From contig CM119268.1 of NCBI GenBank assembly GCA_051294375.1, positions 9,804,370 through 9,868,369 of the forward strand: 64,000 nt of DNA, read 5' to 3'. This stretch comes from Paraspadella gotoi. Taxonomy: Eukaryota > Chaetognatha. A model generated the notes under the pieces. The model ran no database searches and was not told where the DNA came from. It saw only the letters and a program-made list of their open reading frames with translations. Shown in pieces: positions 26,601 to 39,908 of this stretch; position 1 is the stretch's first letter; the number at the start of each line of letters is the position of its first letter. A program made the position numbers and the translations under genes.

Positions 26601-29600
26601 AAAAAATGAGCGCTCTTAACACACTTTCCTTCTTAATTCCGAGCACTTTTATTCTTTCCCCTCTTTACGTACTCTTTTTTTTTTATTCCTCCCGTTTCTT
26701 TTCCTATTGAGCTCTCTTATCTCTCTCTGTCTGCCCACTATCTTCGCATACTCAAATCCACCGTTTTCTTTCCAAAAATCTTTCGCCATCTCCTTTCGCA
26801 GCCAATGGAAGCCCAACAAGCTGCCGCCCGTCGAAAATTTTGTCAAAATTCAACAAAATCTTAGTCATGGTCGATCTTTTTCTTTTTCAAACAAACTCGT
26901 CGCTTCCGCCCGGCGAAAGGGCGCTCCCCCTATCTCGAACGTCTTCCGCCGTCGCCGTGTCGTCTCCATGGCAACAAAGGGGACGATTCCGGCCATCGTT
27001 TTTTCGTCCCGGCCACCAAGAGGAGCCGCGGGTCGTGTCCGACCCAGGTGGGCGAAGCGGCGGCGTAATAAGAGAGCAGCACGCAGGGCGTTTGACGGAG
27101 CAGACGAGGATGACAGGGTGCCAGACGGCGTGGAAATGTAGGGAAAGGAACAACAAAAAGACATAATTTGGCACGCCATGGCGGTCCATACAGCCAACAT
27201 AGTCAACTTTTCGAGACGCCGTTATAAATGGGAGAAAAGTTCTGATTTGGGGGGGGGAAAATGGCATATGAAATGATATAAATCATATAATCAATAATAC
27301 AATAATGAACCTCCCCTCTCGCAACATTAAAAACAAGGATTCGGTTTAATTCCAAGGTGTTTGCGGGCGGGCCGCCATTAACTTTTCCTTTTTACTTATC
27401 AATATCTATTTATTCTTTTATAGCTAATAAGATTTCTTTAAAACAAAAGGCGGCGCAGTAGTCGCTTAGATTTGATTTTTAACAAAGGAGCAACAAGCTA
27501 TAGGCAAGTTATAAAGCTGTTTTTTAACGTAAGTGGGACAGACCGACGGACAAACCATACTTATAGAGTTGTCCGCGAGTAACTCGCGGCGGCAACTAAA
27601 AACGATAAAAATGGGTTGGTCTACCGCTCCTGGTAAACAGCTTTCAACTTCCCAATCGCGACTCCTACGAGCCCCGTCTCTGACGGCTGAGGGAGCTACG
27701 GATCCGTAGAGGAACAGCAGAGGGCGTTGAAGCGTGGCTTGAGGAAACTCAATCCTTTTGAAGTGAACGCGACGAAGCAGAAAAGAAGCCAACGGAAATT
27801 TCGACGTCGAGAATCTGGACGGGCGTTGGAGGCGGCGGAAGGGAGGTTGGGAGGGCAGGAGTTTGGATGATAAGGGTTCTTGTATTGTGTCACGGAAATA
27901 TTTGTGTATAATCCTTTTTTTCCTTTTCGTTGAGTTTTTTGAAAGATTTAGAAGAAGCGTGTTTGTCCTGTCAACGGCCCTAATCTCGTTTACAATAATG
28001 TAGAAGTTTATTTAGGCAGCCCATTATGGCAACAGCCGGGTTGCCTGTGAATGCCATTGGGTGGGCGCAGACTCACCGGAGGCTTTGGGGGCTTTCCGAC
28101 CCTCAGTGACGCCCTCCAGTCCACTGGCGCGGTTGCCCTAGGAACAGACTCGCTTTGCCAACGCAGAGGGAAGTCGTTAGGACTCGTGGATCGAGGCACA
28201 ACGCCTGGGATGGTGCATTCCCCCTCTGAGCCAATGGGATTGGGCTGAAACGAATGATGGACGGTGTCAGTGGTGAATATACCGCACACCAATCAAAAAT
28301 TTTAAAAATTCTGTTCGTTCAATTTCGATAATCATTCTATGATACCTAAAATGATTAACTCTGACGCTTCTCTGTCCTTTGACCGCCCTTTTCCTCGAAT
28401 GTATACATCAATAAAAATGATAATTATGACATGTAAGTATTCGTATTGCTGTAAAAATGAAGTTCTTCAAGTCGTTGAATTGTTGTCGCAGTAAAAGATT
28501 AAATAAAACCTAAGTCAACGTCCTTATTTCCGATATTCCACTGTTGCACAACATCAATCACATTCGGTCGACTTCCACAGAGTTGCACAGAATAAATCTC
28601 AGCCCGGAGGGCGCTCCTCGATGAACTCTTGGGCGGCCACGCCCCCACGGCGGCGGAGATGACCGCAGAGGATCCGAAGATTTCGTCCCAGAGTTGACCG
28701 AAGTGGCTGAGAAGTGGCGTGGAAGAAGGTGGAAGCCGAATCCACGACTATGAAGGAGAATCCACAGATCGTCGAATCCCCAGCTGGGATGGTGTGGAGG
28801 TTGTCACGTTTGTGTGCGGGGAGAAAACCCAAAACTTTTAACTTACCAACGCAGCGCGCGTAACTGCGGTAGAGAACAGAAGCTCACGGTGGCGCAGGTG
28901 AAGAAGAGAACGTTGCCTGAGGGTGTTGAAAACTCTCGACGATGTGTCGGGAGAAAACGTAGTTTGGTTCGCACCAGTCGATATCGGAACTTTGGTACCG
29001 AACGTCCTCCACCAGGCGGAGGCCGAGGATCAAATGGGCGATTGCCTGGAAGAGTGGGAAGTAGGGTGGGGAATGCTGGAAATGAGATTAGAATGGAGGG
29101 CAGAAGTGGAACAGAATCGCATTTTGGAGGATTAATTGGGTTGAAAAAATACAAAGGAGAGAGAGAAGGAGAGTGAGAGAGTGAGTGAGTGAGTGCGAGA
29201 GAATTTAATGATTTGAACTCAAATGATCTCTGTTATTCAAAATATTTATTTCGGCGTGTTTCATTTTACCAAACTTTAGTAAGCTTGATCAGACTTATCC
29301 AATAATTATCTGAGTTGTTGATGATATATTAATAGTTAACCGTGATGTCTCCATATTTCTCCCTAACGATGACCTCATGAGTCAATTCGCCACAAAGATT
29401 TTCGATATCAACATGACCCAGCAAAAAAATTGACGCAAGCGATAACATCTTTTCTTCCGAGTGATGTCTTTTTACCTGTGGTTTTTCACATGAATATTCG
29501 AAGAAAAGTCAGCGAGGCTTTTGGCTATTTTTTTCGTTCATGTTGGTAAACAGGGTTTTCACGAATAGTATGATATTTAAACCTTTTTGTTTTTTTTTAA

Positions 29601-32600
29601 ATTCAAAAGGTGTAAAAAAAACCCAATAAAATGCTTTTGCGGATTTTGTAAGGAATGAAATTGTTTTCATCGTCAAGTTTGGATTAGCAAGATTATCTTT
29701 ATTGTGTTTATTGAAGATTAAAATATTTTTTCCAGTTTCTATACGAAATATTAACTAGCTTAAAGAATTCTTCATTTTTGTTTCTGACTGTTAGTTTAAT
29801 TTCCAAAGACGAACGACGATAACGAAAGATAAAGTAACTATGACGAAATGAAGGAAGAATGACTAAAGCACAAGAAAATGCAACGACTTTCATTGTTTGG
29901 CTTTATTCGACGTTTTGTTTTAACAACCGCGACAATGATGCTCTTTACTTTTATTGTCCGAATAATTTATCGTGGGGACGTCGGAATTGTTGTTAACTGT
30001 TGTTAACTGGCCTTGATAGAAAAAAAAAAAAAAAAAATCCTTATTTTTTTTTTGTTTTTAATTTGAATTTTCAGTCCGCTTTGGAAAAAAAGAGAAAAAA
30101 AATGCGAAGAGATTTTTCTTTTTTTGTCCTTCCGGTCCCATCTCTCTCTCTCTCTCTCGCTCCGCTTTCTCTCTCCTTCTCACGCTCTCTTTCCTCCGTC
30201 CTCCTCTCTCTCCTCTCTCTTCTCTCGCTCTCTCCTCGTTGCTCATCGATTTTCCTTTCTTTTTTAATGCCGAAATAAATTTTTTTTTACTCCGAGTTTC
30301 AATCTTTGGCGTTCTGAGATCGAAGGGGAGAAAGGATGTCGCGCCCCGTAGGAAGTCTCGAAAATTGACTCGTCAAGCAACCTTCTTTCCCGCACGAAAA
30401 ATAAGTCTGAAAAATTATCAATTTTGTCTTCCGTCTAGAAGAAACAATGTGAAAAAAGGTGTTATTAAAAATCCTGGGGTTTTCGGTTTAAGTAAGACGG
30501 TTATTTATTTTAAAGCTTTTTGTTCACAGTTGGTTTTTTTTTTTTTTTAAACTTCTATTTGCGTTCTCACGGGTTCCCCCAAAAGAAGCAAGATCTTATT
30601 ACTCTCCAAGCAAATCCGCGGGGGCAAAACAATGTTGATTATTTTAAATAAACCGAACAGGAAAATAGTTATTTTAGCCTGTGGAGCCCTGGTATAATCA
30701 CGAGGGAAACAATTTTGAAATACTCAAGGTTTAAAACCGGCCAAGCAAATCGTTTTTGTTTCAACTGTGTAAATTGTCCCTTATTTAATGGTTGAAACTT
30801 AATATCGAAAGATCTTTTGTTGCAAAAGTTTGTTGTGATCGAGACAGAAAAAAAATGACGGCTTGCCGTTATCATTCCGAATTTTTGTACTTTATTTCGA
30901 TTTGAAAATGAAGGGCTAAATAAATACTGTTTAAAAAATCCCTTTTGGTTCAATATCTTTGTAAACTAAGTTTGTCACGCTTTTTTTACTCCATTTAAAC
31001 ATTGAACCAGAGTTTTAAAAGCTAAATATATTCACGGGTTTTTTCATATTTATCGATTAATGCATATTTTTGGATAAATAGTCTACTCGCCAATCAAACC
31101 GTATATTAAACCAGAAAATACGCCTAATTATCTTCTCTTATTGCTAGATCTTTTCTGAATAAAATCTTTATTTGATGTAATGAGTCTTTTAATAGACCGA
31201 GACAAAGTCGAGAAGCAGCAGCCGTAGAGGAAGACAATAGGAACATCGAGAAAAATAATAGACTGGCATAACTGAAATGGCGATCGAAAGAAAATTCTTC
31301 AAGTAAACTATATCAAAAGTAGTAAAAGAAGTAATAACAATACTTCTTCAATTTTGAGCTTTCCTCCGGCTAATTTCGCCGCTAAAAAGCAGATGTAAGT
31401 TCCGTCGAACAAAACCAAACTAACATTGAAACCATCACCTACAGATTTAATCAAAATATTAAGCCGACTAATGTTTAAAAAAAAAAATTATCATTTCCGG
31501 AAATTGTCATTGGTCTGCTTTTCATGTTCAATAATGCGCTAGAGCTTAACCTTGTTTGAAGGGGCGGATTTCATCGAACGAATGATATTCAGAATTAACA
31601 CTTCCCCAAGAACCTGCGAGAGATACCTTTTGTAATAAAAATTTAAAAAAACAAATAGAATCAAATACTAGATTTTAAAAATCCTTAATCGTCGTCAGCC
31701 GGCGTCGCCGATCGTCACCAAGATTGAATGATGGCGGTGGCAAGTTGCTTCTGAAACGCCTGCAATTTATCGATCGAATCGTGAAGGCGACAAAAGCGTC
31801 CACCAGAAAAATGGCCCGCCGCCGTACACGCGAAAAATCGTTCGAACTGGATGTTGTTTATACTTGTAGTTAACGAAAAAAGATGATACGCAAGAAGGGA
31901 TTAATATAAATTAATCGTCCAGCGTATACAGATATTTAACTCGCCACTATAACACTACAACGAACCTGCTGCATATCGCCGAGATTAACAAGCCGGTTGT
32001 GGGTCCTTTGTATTTAAGGTACGATAAGCAACCTGTTGCAATCCTTCTTCAACTTGGCTTTCGAAAAAATACCAAATGTATTTTCAGTTAATGGTTAAAG
32101 ATGGAAGAGAGAGAACGTGATGAAAAACTCGAATTTTCGTGTCCTTCAGTTTGTCCTTAGATTCCGCTCACGGTGAAAATTTTTACCTAAGAAAGTCCTT
32201 TCTTTAGCCCAAGAAATACTCTTTGTTTTAGTTTTTTCCCTTGATCACACACATAATGTTCAATATATGTAGTTTAATAAATGCTATTCATAGCTATCAG
32301 TTAAAAATACATACAAGAAGAATGCCGAATACACGAAAATTAAATATTTTACAATCCGGGTCAAATGCTTTCTCGTTCGACCTTCCCGCACCTGGGACCA
32401 ATTTCGTTAAAACGAAAGCGAAGAAGTGGTGTCCGCTGTCGACTCCAATATGGCACCCACGCAAAGAGTATCGTCCCGAAGACCTTTTTCACGTAATTAT
32501 CTATTTTAATTAAATCATTTAGATTTGCTATCGTATTCCGACGCTGCCAACAAGGCTTTAATGATGGCCGGGATAATTTGGAAAATGCCTCTTCCGAATT

Positions 32601-32691
32601 GTCGAAGATATCGGTTTACCATCTCGGGATAATGAATGACGAGCTTCCTGCCGTACCGGGAAATCTTACAGATCGGAGAGGAGAGAGAGAG

Positions 32692-32736
<45 letters not shown>

Positions 32737-33735
32737 AGAAGAGAAGAGAGAAGAAGAGAGAAGAGAGGAGAGAGAGAGTTTTTCAGAGAGATCCCCGCAA
32801 AAGAACGCTATATACTTATCTGAACCGATAAAACTTCCTCCGCGACATCGACTAACCGACTTTCTTTCCAGGCTGCGCCAAACGCTCTCGTCAAGCTGAA
32901 ACAACAAAGGAATATTTTGATTTAGCCATTGACCATTTTATTCAAACCGTCCGCGTACATAACCCAACCCCCCCCCCCTAAACGTCAATCCCCTCCACCC
33001 CGCCCCCTCCACCTGATGGTGGTGGGAAACGAGTCTGGGATCGAGATCTCCCACGACCGTTTCACAATTCGATTTTCGCAGCGCACGGGGATTTTTTTTG
33101 CGCTTCCTCTTCTGGAGGATTTTTCGGCGGGAGGGTGCGAGGAGTCGTGATTAGGGAGGAGGGATTTCGTTGGAGGGGTAAGATGGCCCGGAAGAAGTTG
33201 GTGGGTCGGGATTTTTGAGGAAATGATTGTAAATAGAAAAAGAAATAGAAAATAGAATAAAATTTTAAAACGGTGGGTAAATCCTCCTTCTTCTCCTCTC
33301 CCTCTCCTCCCCTCTCTATATCTCCTTCTCTCCTCCCTCCCTCTTCTCTCTCTCCTCTTTTGGGATTATTTGGAAAAGAAAGACGTCCTGGCCATAAATT
33401 GCAAATTGGAAAGATTTCATATTCTGTCCTTTACCAAATATCCCAAATATCCAGATAAGATGTCCAATTAGCCTTCATTATCTTAAACCGTTCCACCTCT
33501 ACATAAGTTTAAAGTCAGTTTAAAAAAAATTTTTTAATAATCTTAAAAAACTCGCATCGAGTTCATCTTAAGTCGCTTTTTTAAGGGCCTAACTCAGTGC
33601 CTAAAGCCCACGCAGATCAATGTTCAAATGTTCAACATGTTCTCTCTCTCTCTCTCTCTCCTCTCTCATCAACTCTCCCTCCTCTATCTCTCTTCTTATC
33701 TCTCTCTCTCTCTCTCTATCTCTCTCTCACCCTCA

Positions 33736-33771
<36 letters not shown>

Positions 33772-36700
33772 TTTCCCTCTCCTCTCCCTCTCCTCTCCTC
33801 TCACCCTGGATTGAATATTAGTCCCGATCATAGCTGGGCGCGACGGAGTCAGATGCTTCAACGATGACGGCGTCGTCATGGCTTCTTCGAATTTTATCGT
33901 CTTCCTCGTCGCGTCGTCGTCGTCGTCCTCCTTTTCTTCTCTTTCCCCGGGTCGTCGTCGTCATCGTCGTCGTTCTGGAAACGTTCCACACCATGGGGAG
34001 GGGAGTTTTCGTTTTATCGTCGGCTTCGTCGTCGTCGTCGTCGTCGAATGTGTCGCCGTTGTTTGAAAGGGTGGCGCTGCGACTCGTCGTCGTCTTTTTC
34101 CTTTTTTGCTTCTTCGATGAGGAGCGTCCGCTTTTCGTGGGATAAAAGAGTCGAGATTAGGTTTGAGAGAGGAAATAAGGATTTTAGAAATAAAATTAAT
34201 GAATATGATTAAACTAATTCGACGCGCCACCGATTTATGATAGGTATGTATATAACTATTTAGGTTTGTTATTTAAAAAAACTGGAAAATATTTAGTATT
34301 TTTTAGTTTTATTTTAGTTTTCCCTCAACAACTAACCCCTGACTTGGTCATATTGAACTGCCGGATACAAATTCACCGTAGTTTTTTTGCGATATTTCTT
34401 TTCCATTAAATTTTTTTTTTGAGGAAAAAACGTCATTTTTTTGCGTCAAGTTTAAAGAAAAAAAAAAAATCCTTTCCGATGAGGAAAAAAGTAGAGCTTT
34501 ACATTGTTGATAAAAGTTATCCCTTTCAGAAGAGATTGATTGATTGATTGGCCCAAATGATTGATTTCCTTATCACGCCTCATCCCGTTTCCATTGGTCC
34601 GCTTTCTTCTCGGCTCTCCCCACGGGCGGTTCAAGCATGGCCCGCCCGAAAGCTCCTTCAGCCCGATGACGGAGGCTCTCTCCCCAAGCAGCGGCTCGTC
34701 AATCGAACCCGTCCTCAACTTCGGCGACCTTCCCAAGATGGGTCGTTTTCCGGCCCCGAACCGCCGTCCGAGTATTCGCTTCCGTTGCCCCTCGCCGATC
34801 GACACTGCTGGGGTGGGTGTTTATGAAAGAAGGATTAAATAGTAGTAGTATATAGAAGTCTAATAATTGAATTGGATAAAGAAATAAGTAAATAGTAGTA
34901 AAGAATATTAAAATCATTGAATTTAAAGAAAAAAACAGTAGTATATTAATGAAAATTAATCCAAAAATAAATAAATTTAAAAAAATAAACATAAATAAAA
35001 AATAAATAAATAAATAAATAATAAATAATATAAATAATAAATAAAATAAATAATAAATAAAAAAAAAAAATAAATAAAAAAAATAAATAAAATAATNNNN
35101 NNNNNNNNNNNNNNNNNNNNNAATAAATAAATAAATAAATAAATACAAAAATTTTAAAAATATCTTCTACGTTTCGCCCTATTTTTTTACAGGTCCCGGT
35201 CCCTATCTACCTGGAAGACGCCATCAACAAACTCGCCTACAACATCCACGAGATTTGGTCGCAGTGCAAGATGGAGGCCGGTTGGCTGCACGGCCCCGCC
35301 CTCGACGAAGAGGAAAGGCTGCACCCGTGCCTCGTCGGCTTCGATCACCTGCCCGCGCTGGAGAAGGAATACGACATGACGCTCGCCGCGGAGACGATAA
35401 GGTGGCGGGAGGGAGAGTAAGATAGAAGGATGAGAAAAGACAGACAGACTGNNNNNNNNNNAGATAAAACTATTATAACTATAAAGAAAGTATTATTTCT
35501 AATATTGTTATGCGAAAAAAATTTTCGTTTTGGTCTTAAATTTTGTAACCTTCGAAGCCAANNNNNNNNNNNNNNNNNNNNNNNNNNNNNNNNNNNNNNN
35601 NNNNNNNNNNNNNNNNNNNNNNNNNNNNNNNNNNNNNNNNNNNNNNNNNNNNNNNNNNNNNNNNNNNNNNNNNNNNGCGCCCGTCACTCGCCTCAAAACC
35701 ATTCGCCTCTCCAACAATTACCTCAATCCCAACGGCTACAAACCTCAGCCGCTGGATCTCAACGCCGTCGAACTTACCCCAAGGTGAGGAAAACGAAACT
35801 GAAAAAAAAATGTTTTTTTAAAAAAACGGAAAACGGGAAAACTGCTTAACTCTTAATCATAAAGTTAGAGTAAATAATCAAACCATCACATACGCGACAC
35901 GCGGCGCGTCTAGGCGATAGTGTCTTACAATCAACAAACAATAAAATGATTTGCATATATGGAAGTCAACTGAAACGCTTTTGTCGGAAAATCTTGCTGA
36001 TCGCGAGTGATCTTAATTGTTGAAAACAGTAAAAATCATCTAATCATCATAAAATCGTAACCATTTCCCTCCACAGGGTGGAGGAGCTGATGGACCTCCT
36101 GGCCGAGAACACCCACAACGTGTGGGCGAACGACCGCATCAACTCCGGGTGGACGTATGGACTCGTGGAAGATCGATTCGCCCTGCGGAGTCAGGTCCTC
36201 ATCTCGTGCCTTACGATATGGTGGACGATATTCATTCGGAGATCGAACAGGTGGGTTTGTCTTCCGGCTCTCGGATCTCTCTCTCTCTCTCTCTGCTGTC
36301 TCTTCCTCTCTTCGGTCATCGCTCTACTCTCATCTCATCTCTCATCTCTCGTCTCTCTCTCTCTCGTCTCTCATCTCCTGATCTCATCTCTCTCCCATCC
36401 TCCATGCCCAATAGCAAGAGACCCTTAAAAGCGATGAGATGAGCATCAAGACTCTGCTTCGCCCACGGATTCTCGATGCGAGGCGTTCGCTCGTGGAGGC
36501 GGTGGAAGGGCGTGGTCAAAGGCGAGGGGGGGGGCGGGAGGGAACGCTGCGAGGCGGAGACGTCCTACGCGCCGTCACTGGGAGTGGTACTTTTACGCAG
36601 CGTGAGGGTGATGTTAGTTCTAAGACTTAGACTAACTTAGAACTTAGAGCGTAACTTTAGACTAAGTGGAGTCTTGCTTTCGGCGACTACGTCCCCCATA

Positions 36701-39700
36701 TCATTGCTTTTAATCTCTCGTTTTTTTTTTGTTTTGTTTTATTTTTTTTGTTTTGTTTTTTCTGTTTTGGCCTTTTTGAAGACGCCATTTATGACGATAT
36801 CTTTTTGCGTCGAATCAGGTTGAGCTTTTTGACGTCGGTGTCATTCTAATTGGGTGGGCGTCGCCGGGTCGACCGGCCGAGACTCAAGTCGGCGCCGACT
36901 CGGCCTTGCATTCTATCGGCTTTAAAATGCCGAAGCAAGGCTTCTTCAAAGGTTTTTTTTTCGCACTTTTTATATATATTATGGTATATTTTTTTTATTT
37001 GTTTTTGGCCTAATATGTTTATGATTTCTTATTCGTCTTCTATATTGGTCAACTTTTTTTTAATTCATTTTTTATCTTGATAACAAATGGCAGTTGACTG
37101 GTGGGTCCGTCCATCAAATTTAATTGAATAGCCATATTTGTAATAATAAATGATTTTTTACAGACGGTGAAAGCCTTTCGGAAAACCACGGCGCCGCCTG
37201 GAGAGTCATGGAACTCTTATAATTTGGATCTCAAACACCAATGCAGTAAGGAAGCGATGACAACCGAGAAAACCAATGACAATTTTTTCCTGTAGTTACG
37301 CATTAGGTTCCGATAACCTGTTAACAGTTAACGGTTATTAAACTGGGTTAAGAATAGTATTTTAACTTAACCGTTAATATATTTATTTAACGGTTAAAAT
37401 TCGTTAAAGTTTTCAAAGTATTGATTTTTATTATTTTTGTTAATGAAAACTTTGATTTTTTAAGAGAACAGTTTTTTTTCCTGTCCTCTTATTCTTCCTA
37501 TCCCTTTCTCACTATATTTTTCCCGCCTGTCTGCTTCTAGCATTTTCCCCTTTTTTTTCTTATTGTATTTTCAATATCTTTGTTAAACTTTTTGTTTCTA
37601 TCCTAATCTCTTATCATTTTTTTTTTCTGCGCCTTCCAGTATTTTTTTTGACGGTGTAACTTGTCTCCTAATGTTTTCGTTTTTCGCTTTTAGTCTATAA
37701 TTTTTATACATTTACAGTCAAAGAATATGCCTTGAATATATATATGCATCTGCATATACTTTTTCTTGCAAAATAAAATTCTTAGCATGCAATATATTCT
37801 TAGTTTTTGCTAAATAATACAAGTAAATAATGCTTTTTCTAATTAATTTTATTTTTGATCAATCGATCAGTTCAACCATTCGATTAATAAATTGATATTC
37901 ATGATAAGAGGATAACAAAGTTTTATTTGTTTGACAAATAACGGGGTTGTTTATTCCAAAACGGACATGTTTCGAACTTTAGTTTTTTCCGAGTCCTCAT
38001 CAGCGCGTTGAGAGTCAAAACATGTCCGTTTTTTTTAATAAAAACCCATTGTTTTGTAAAGCAAATAAACTTTGCTTCCAACTTATCTATAAACGCAACG
38101 AAAAGAAAAGTCTTACACAATATTCCATAATTATATTTATATTTATGGTCAATTGGTCATGGGTTTTATGAAAGACTAACAACAGAAAACATGCTTTTCA
38201 GAAACTAACAACTATAAAAATAATGAGGAAGAGAAATAGAAAAAGAAAAGCAAAAGCAAAAAAAAGAAGAGAAAGAGAAAACAAAATATACAGAATTGAA
38301 TTACATTGTGCTTTTAATTTCATGAGTCAAAAGAAAAGATTTATTTATAAGTAGCTTTTTTTAATTAAGCTGATGGTAGATTCAAGATTAGTTTTCTCAA
38401 AACACAATTTTCTCATTTAATCAACTATTTATTGTGTCCTCCATCCACTCCTGAAATAGAAGAATAAAGACGATTCAGGAGCCGGAGTTAAGGAGAAAAA
38501 TACCATTAAATAGCTTTAAATTCTCTTTTAAAATATTAATATTTTGAATTTAAAGTTAAATTATAAAATTAACGCGATTTTAACGGTTAACCGTTGAAAA
38601 ACGTTAGTTTTTTAACGGTTTAAGGCGAAGTCCTTAAATAATTAACGGTTAACGGAACCCTAGTTACGCATTATCGAAGCAATGAGAACCTACCGCTCCT
38701 GTTGTAACACCCACATTTTTTTTAAGGACTAACCTCGAAATGATTTGAAGGTAGAACATAATTTTACCCGTTGCCAGTGGCGCATGTAAAGCGTGACTAA
38801 ATTAAACACTGAACAATACACGGGCTTCTTCTCCTGCACATTTATACGAAACTGCTTTTCTTCCAATCATCTGGCTTGTTTAAACGCTGATTCTTTCCCT
38901 CCCTCATTTCAAGGCTTCACCCTCAACGGCGAGATCTGATGGCCTCGACAGGATCAGAAACGCATTTTCGAGAACATCCCTATACGAGCGAGGCTAACGT
39001 GCCGCGCATCACGTTGGGCGGCCGGTGAGATATGGAGAAGAGCGCGGTATTCGATCTGATCATTTTTGGATGAAGATTCACGTATTTATTCAACACAATG
39101 ATGTCCACTTTTCGAATTTAGATTGCAGAAGATTGTTTTAATTGCATCGATAAGTTATGAGGGGAAGGCAACTTAATTAAGTTAAAATATAAATTACCTT
39201 TTTAACAAAAGGTCAACGCGCCAAACTCAACTTCGGGTCCGCGACGTAAACTCACTCCGACTGCTTCACCAGCCTACGGACTCAGGAAGGGCTACGAGCC
39301 CTTTCCAGTCAACATGAACCCGAGACATCATCTGTGGTACAACAGGATCTTCCTGTAATTCCACTCGGCCGCTCAACATAGATCGACTGGAAATCACCAG
39401 GATTCCCGCCCGGGGTAAGGAAAAGAGAGAGGTGAGGTTTTAGAAGTTTCTTATGAGAATTTTTCCCGGCGCGTCTTGATTCAACGTTTGTAAACAAACA
39501 AACTGAACCGAACGCTTTTTTAAAATTTGGACAGTAGACTCCCTCACCGCCGGCTCTACAAGTCTCCATAAATCCTTGCGGAACTCTGTCTAAAGTCCAG
39601 CACGGATATTCTCAGACTCAGTCTCCCCGTCACGTGCTCGAAGCGTCAAAGGTAAATCAACTGCTTTTGTTTTTCCTTCGATCTCATTTTCCACCGTTTT

Positions 39701-39862
39701 TTTTTTTTTTTTTTTTTTTTCTTTTAAGTTCTAATTAGAATTTTTGAAAATTTTCTTTTTCCGATTTCTAGGCAATTCAGTCGTCGAAGCGATCTTCCAT
39801 CACATGACGCAAGTTCACGCATGACGACGATGCGAGATCACAAGATGACTACAGGTGAGAAT

Positions 39863-39908
<46 letters not shown>

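Larger units (their letters stand above)
25325..34925 (+). repeat. Segmental duplication, copy B (error-rich copy)
   Basis: A head-to-tail repeat of 16,580-25,324, about 10% longer because of scattered one- and few-base insertions, with occasional deletions, in both introns and exons. Reading frames of all genes are broken at different points from copy A. This profile fits an uncorrected long read joined without removing the overlap, rather than an old genomic duplication. Confidence 0.88.

Noticed and set aside
26887-29045. A third alkaline ceramidase gene
   Set aside because: It is the same gene as 18,059-20,100 within the repeated block, differing by scattered indels; an assembly duplicate is far more likely.
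34595-34812. A real duplicated SPRY1 exon, or a second RyR gene
   Set aside because: The flanking introns are repeated too, and including both copies would repeat a unique protein segment. The indels match the error profile of the whole copy B.
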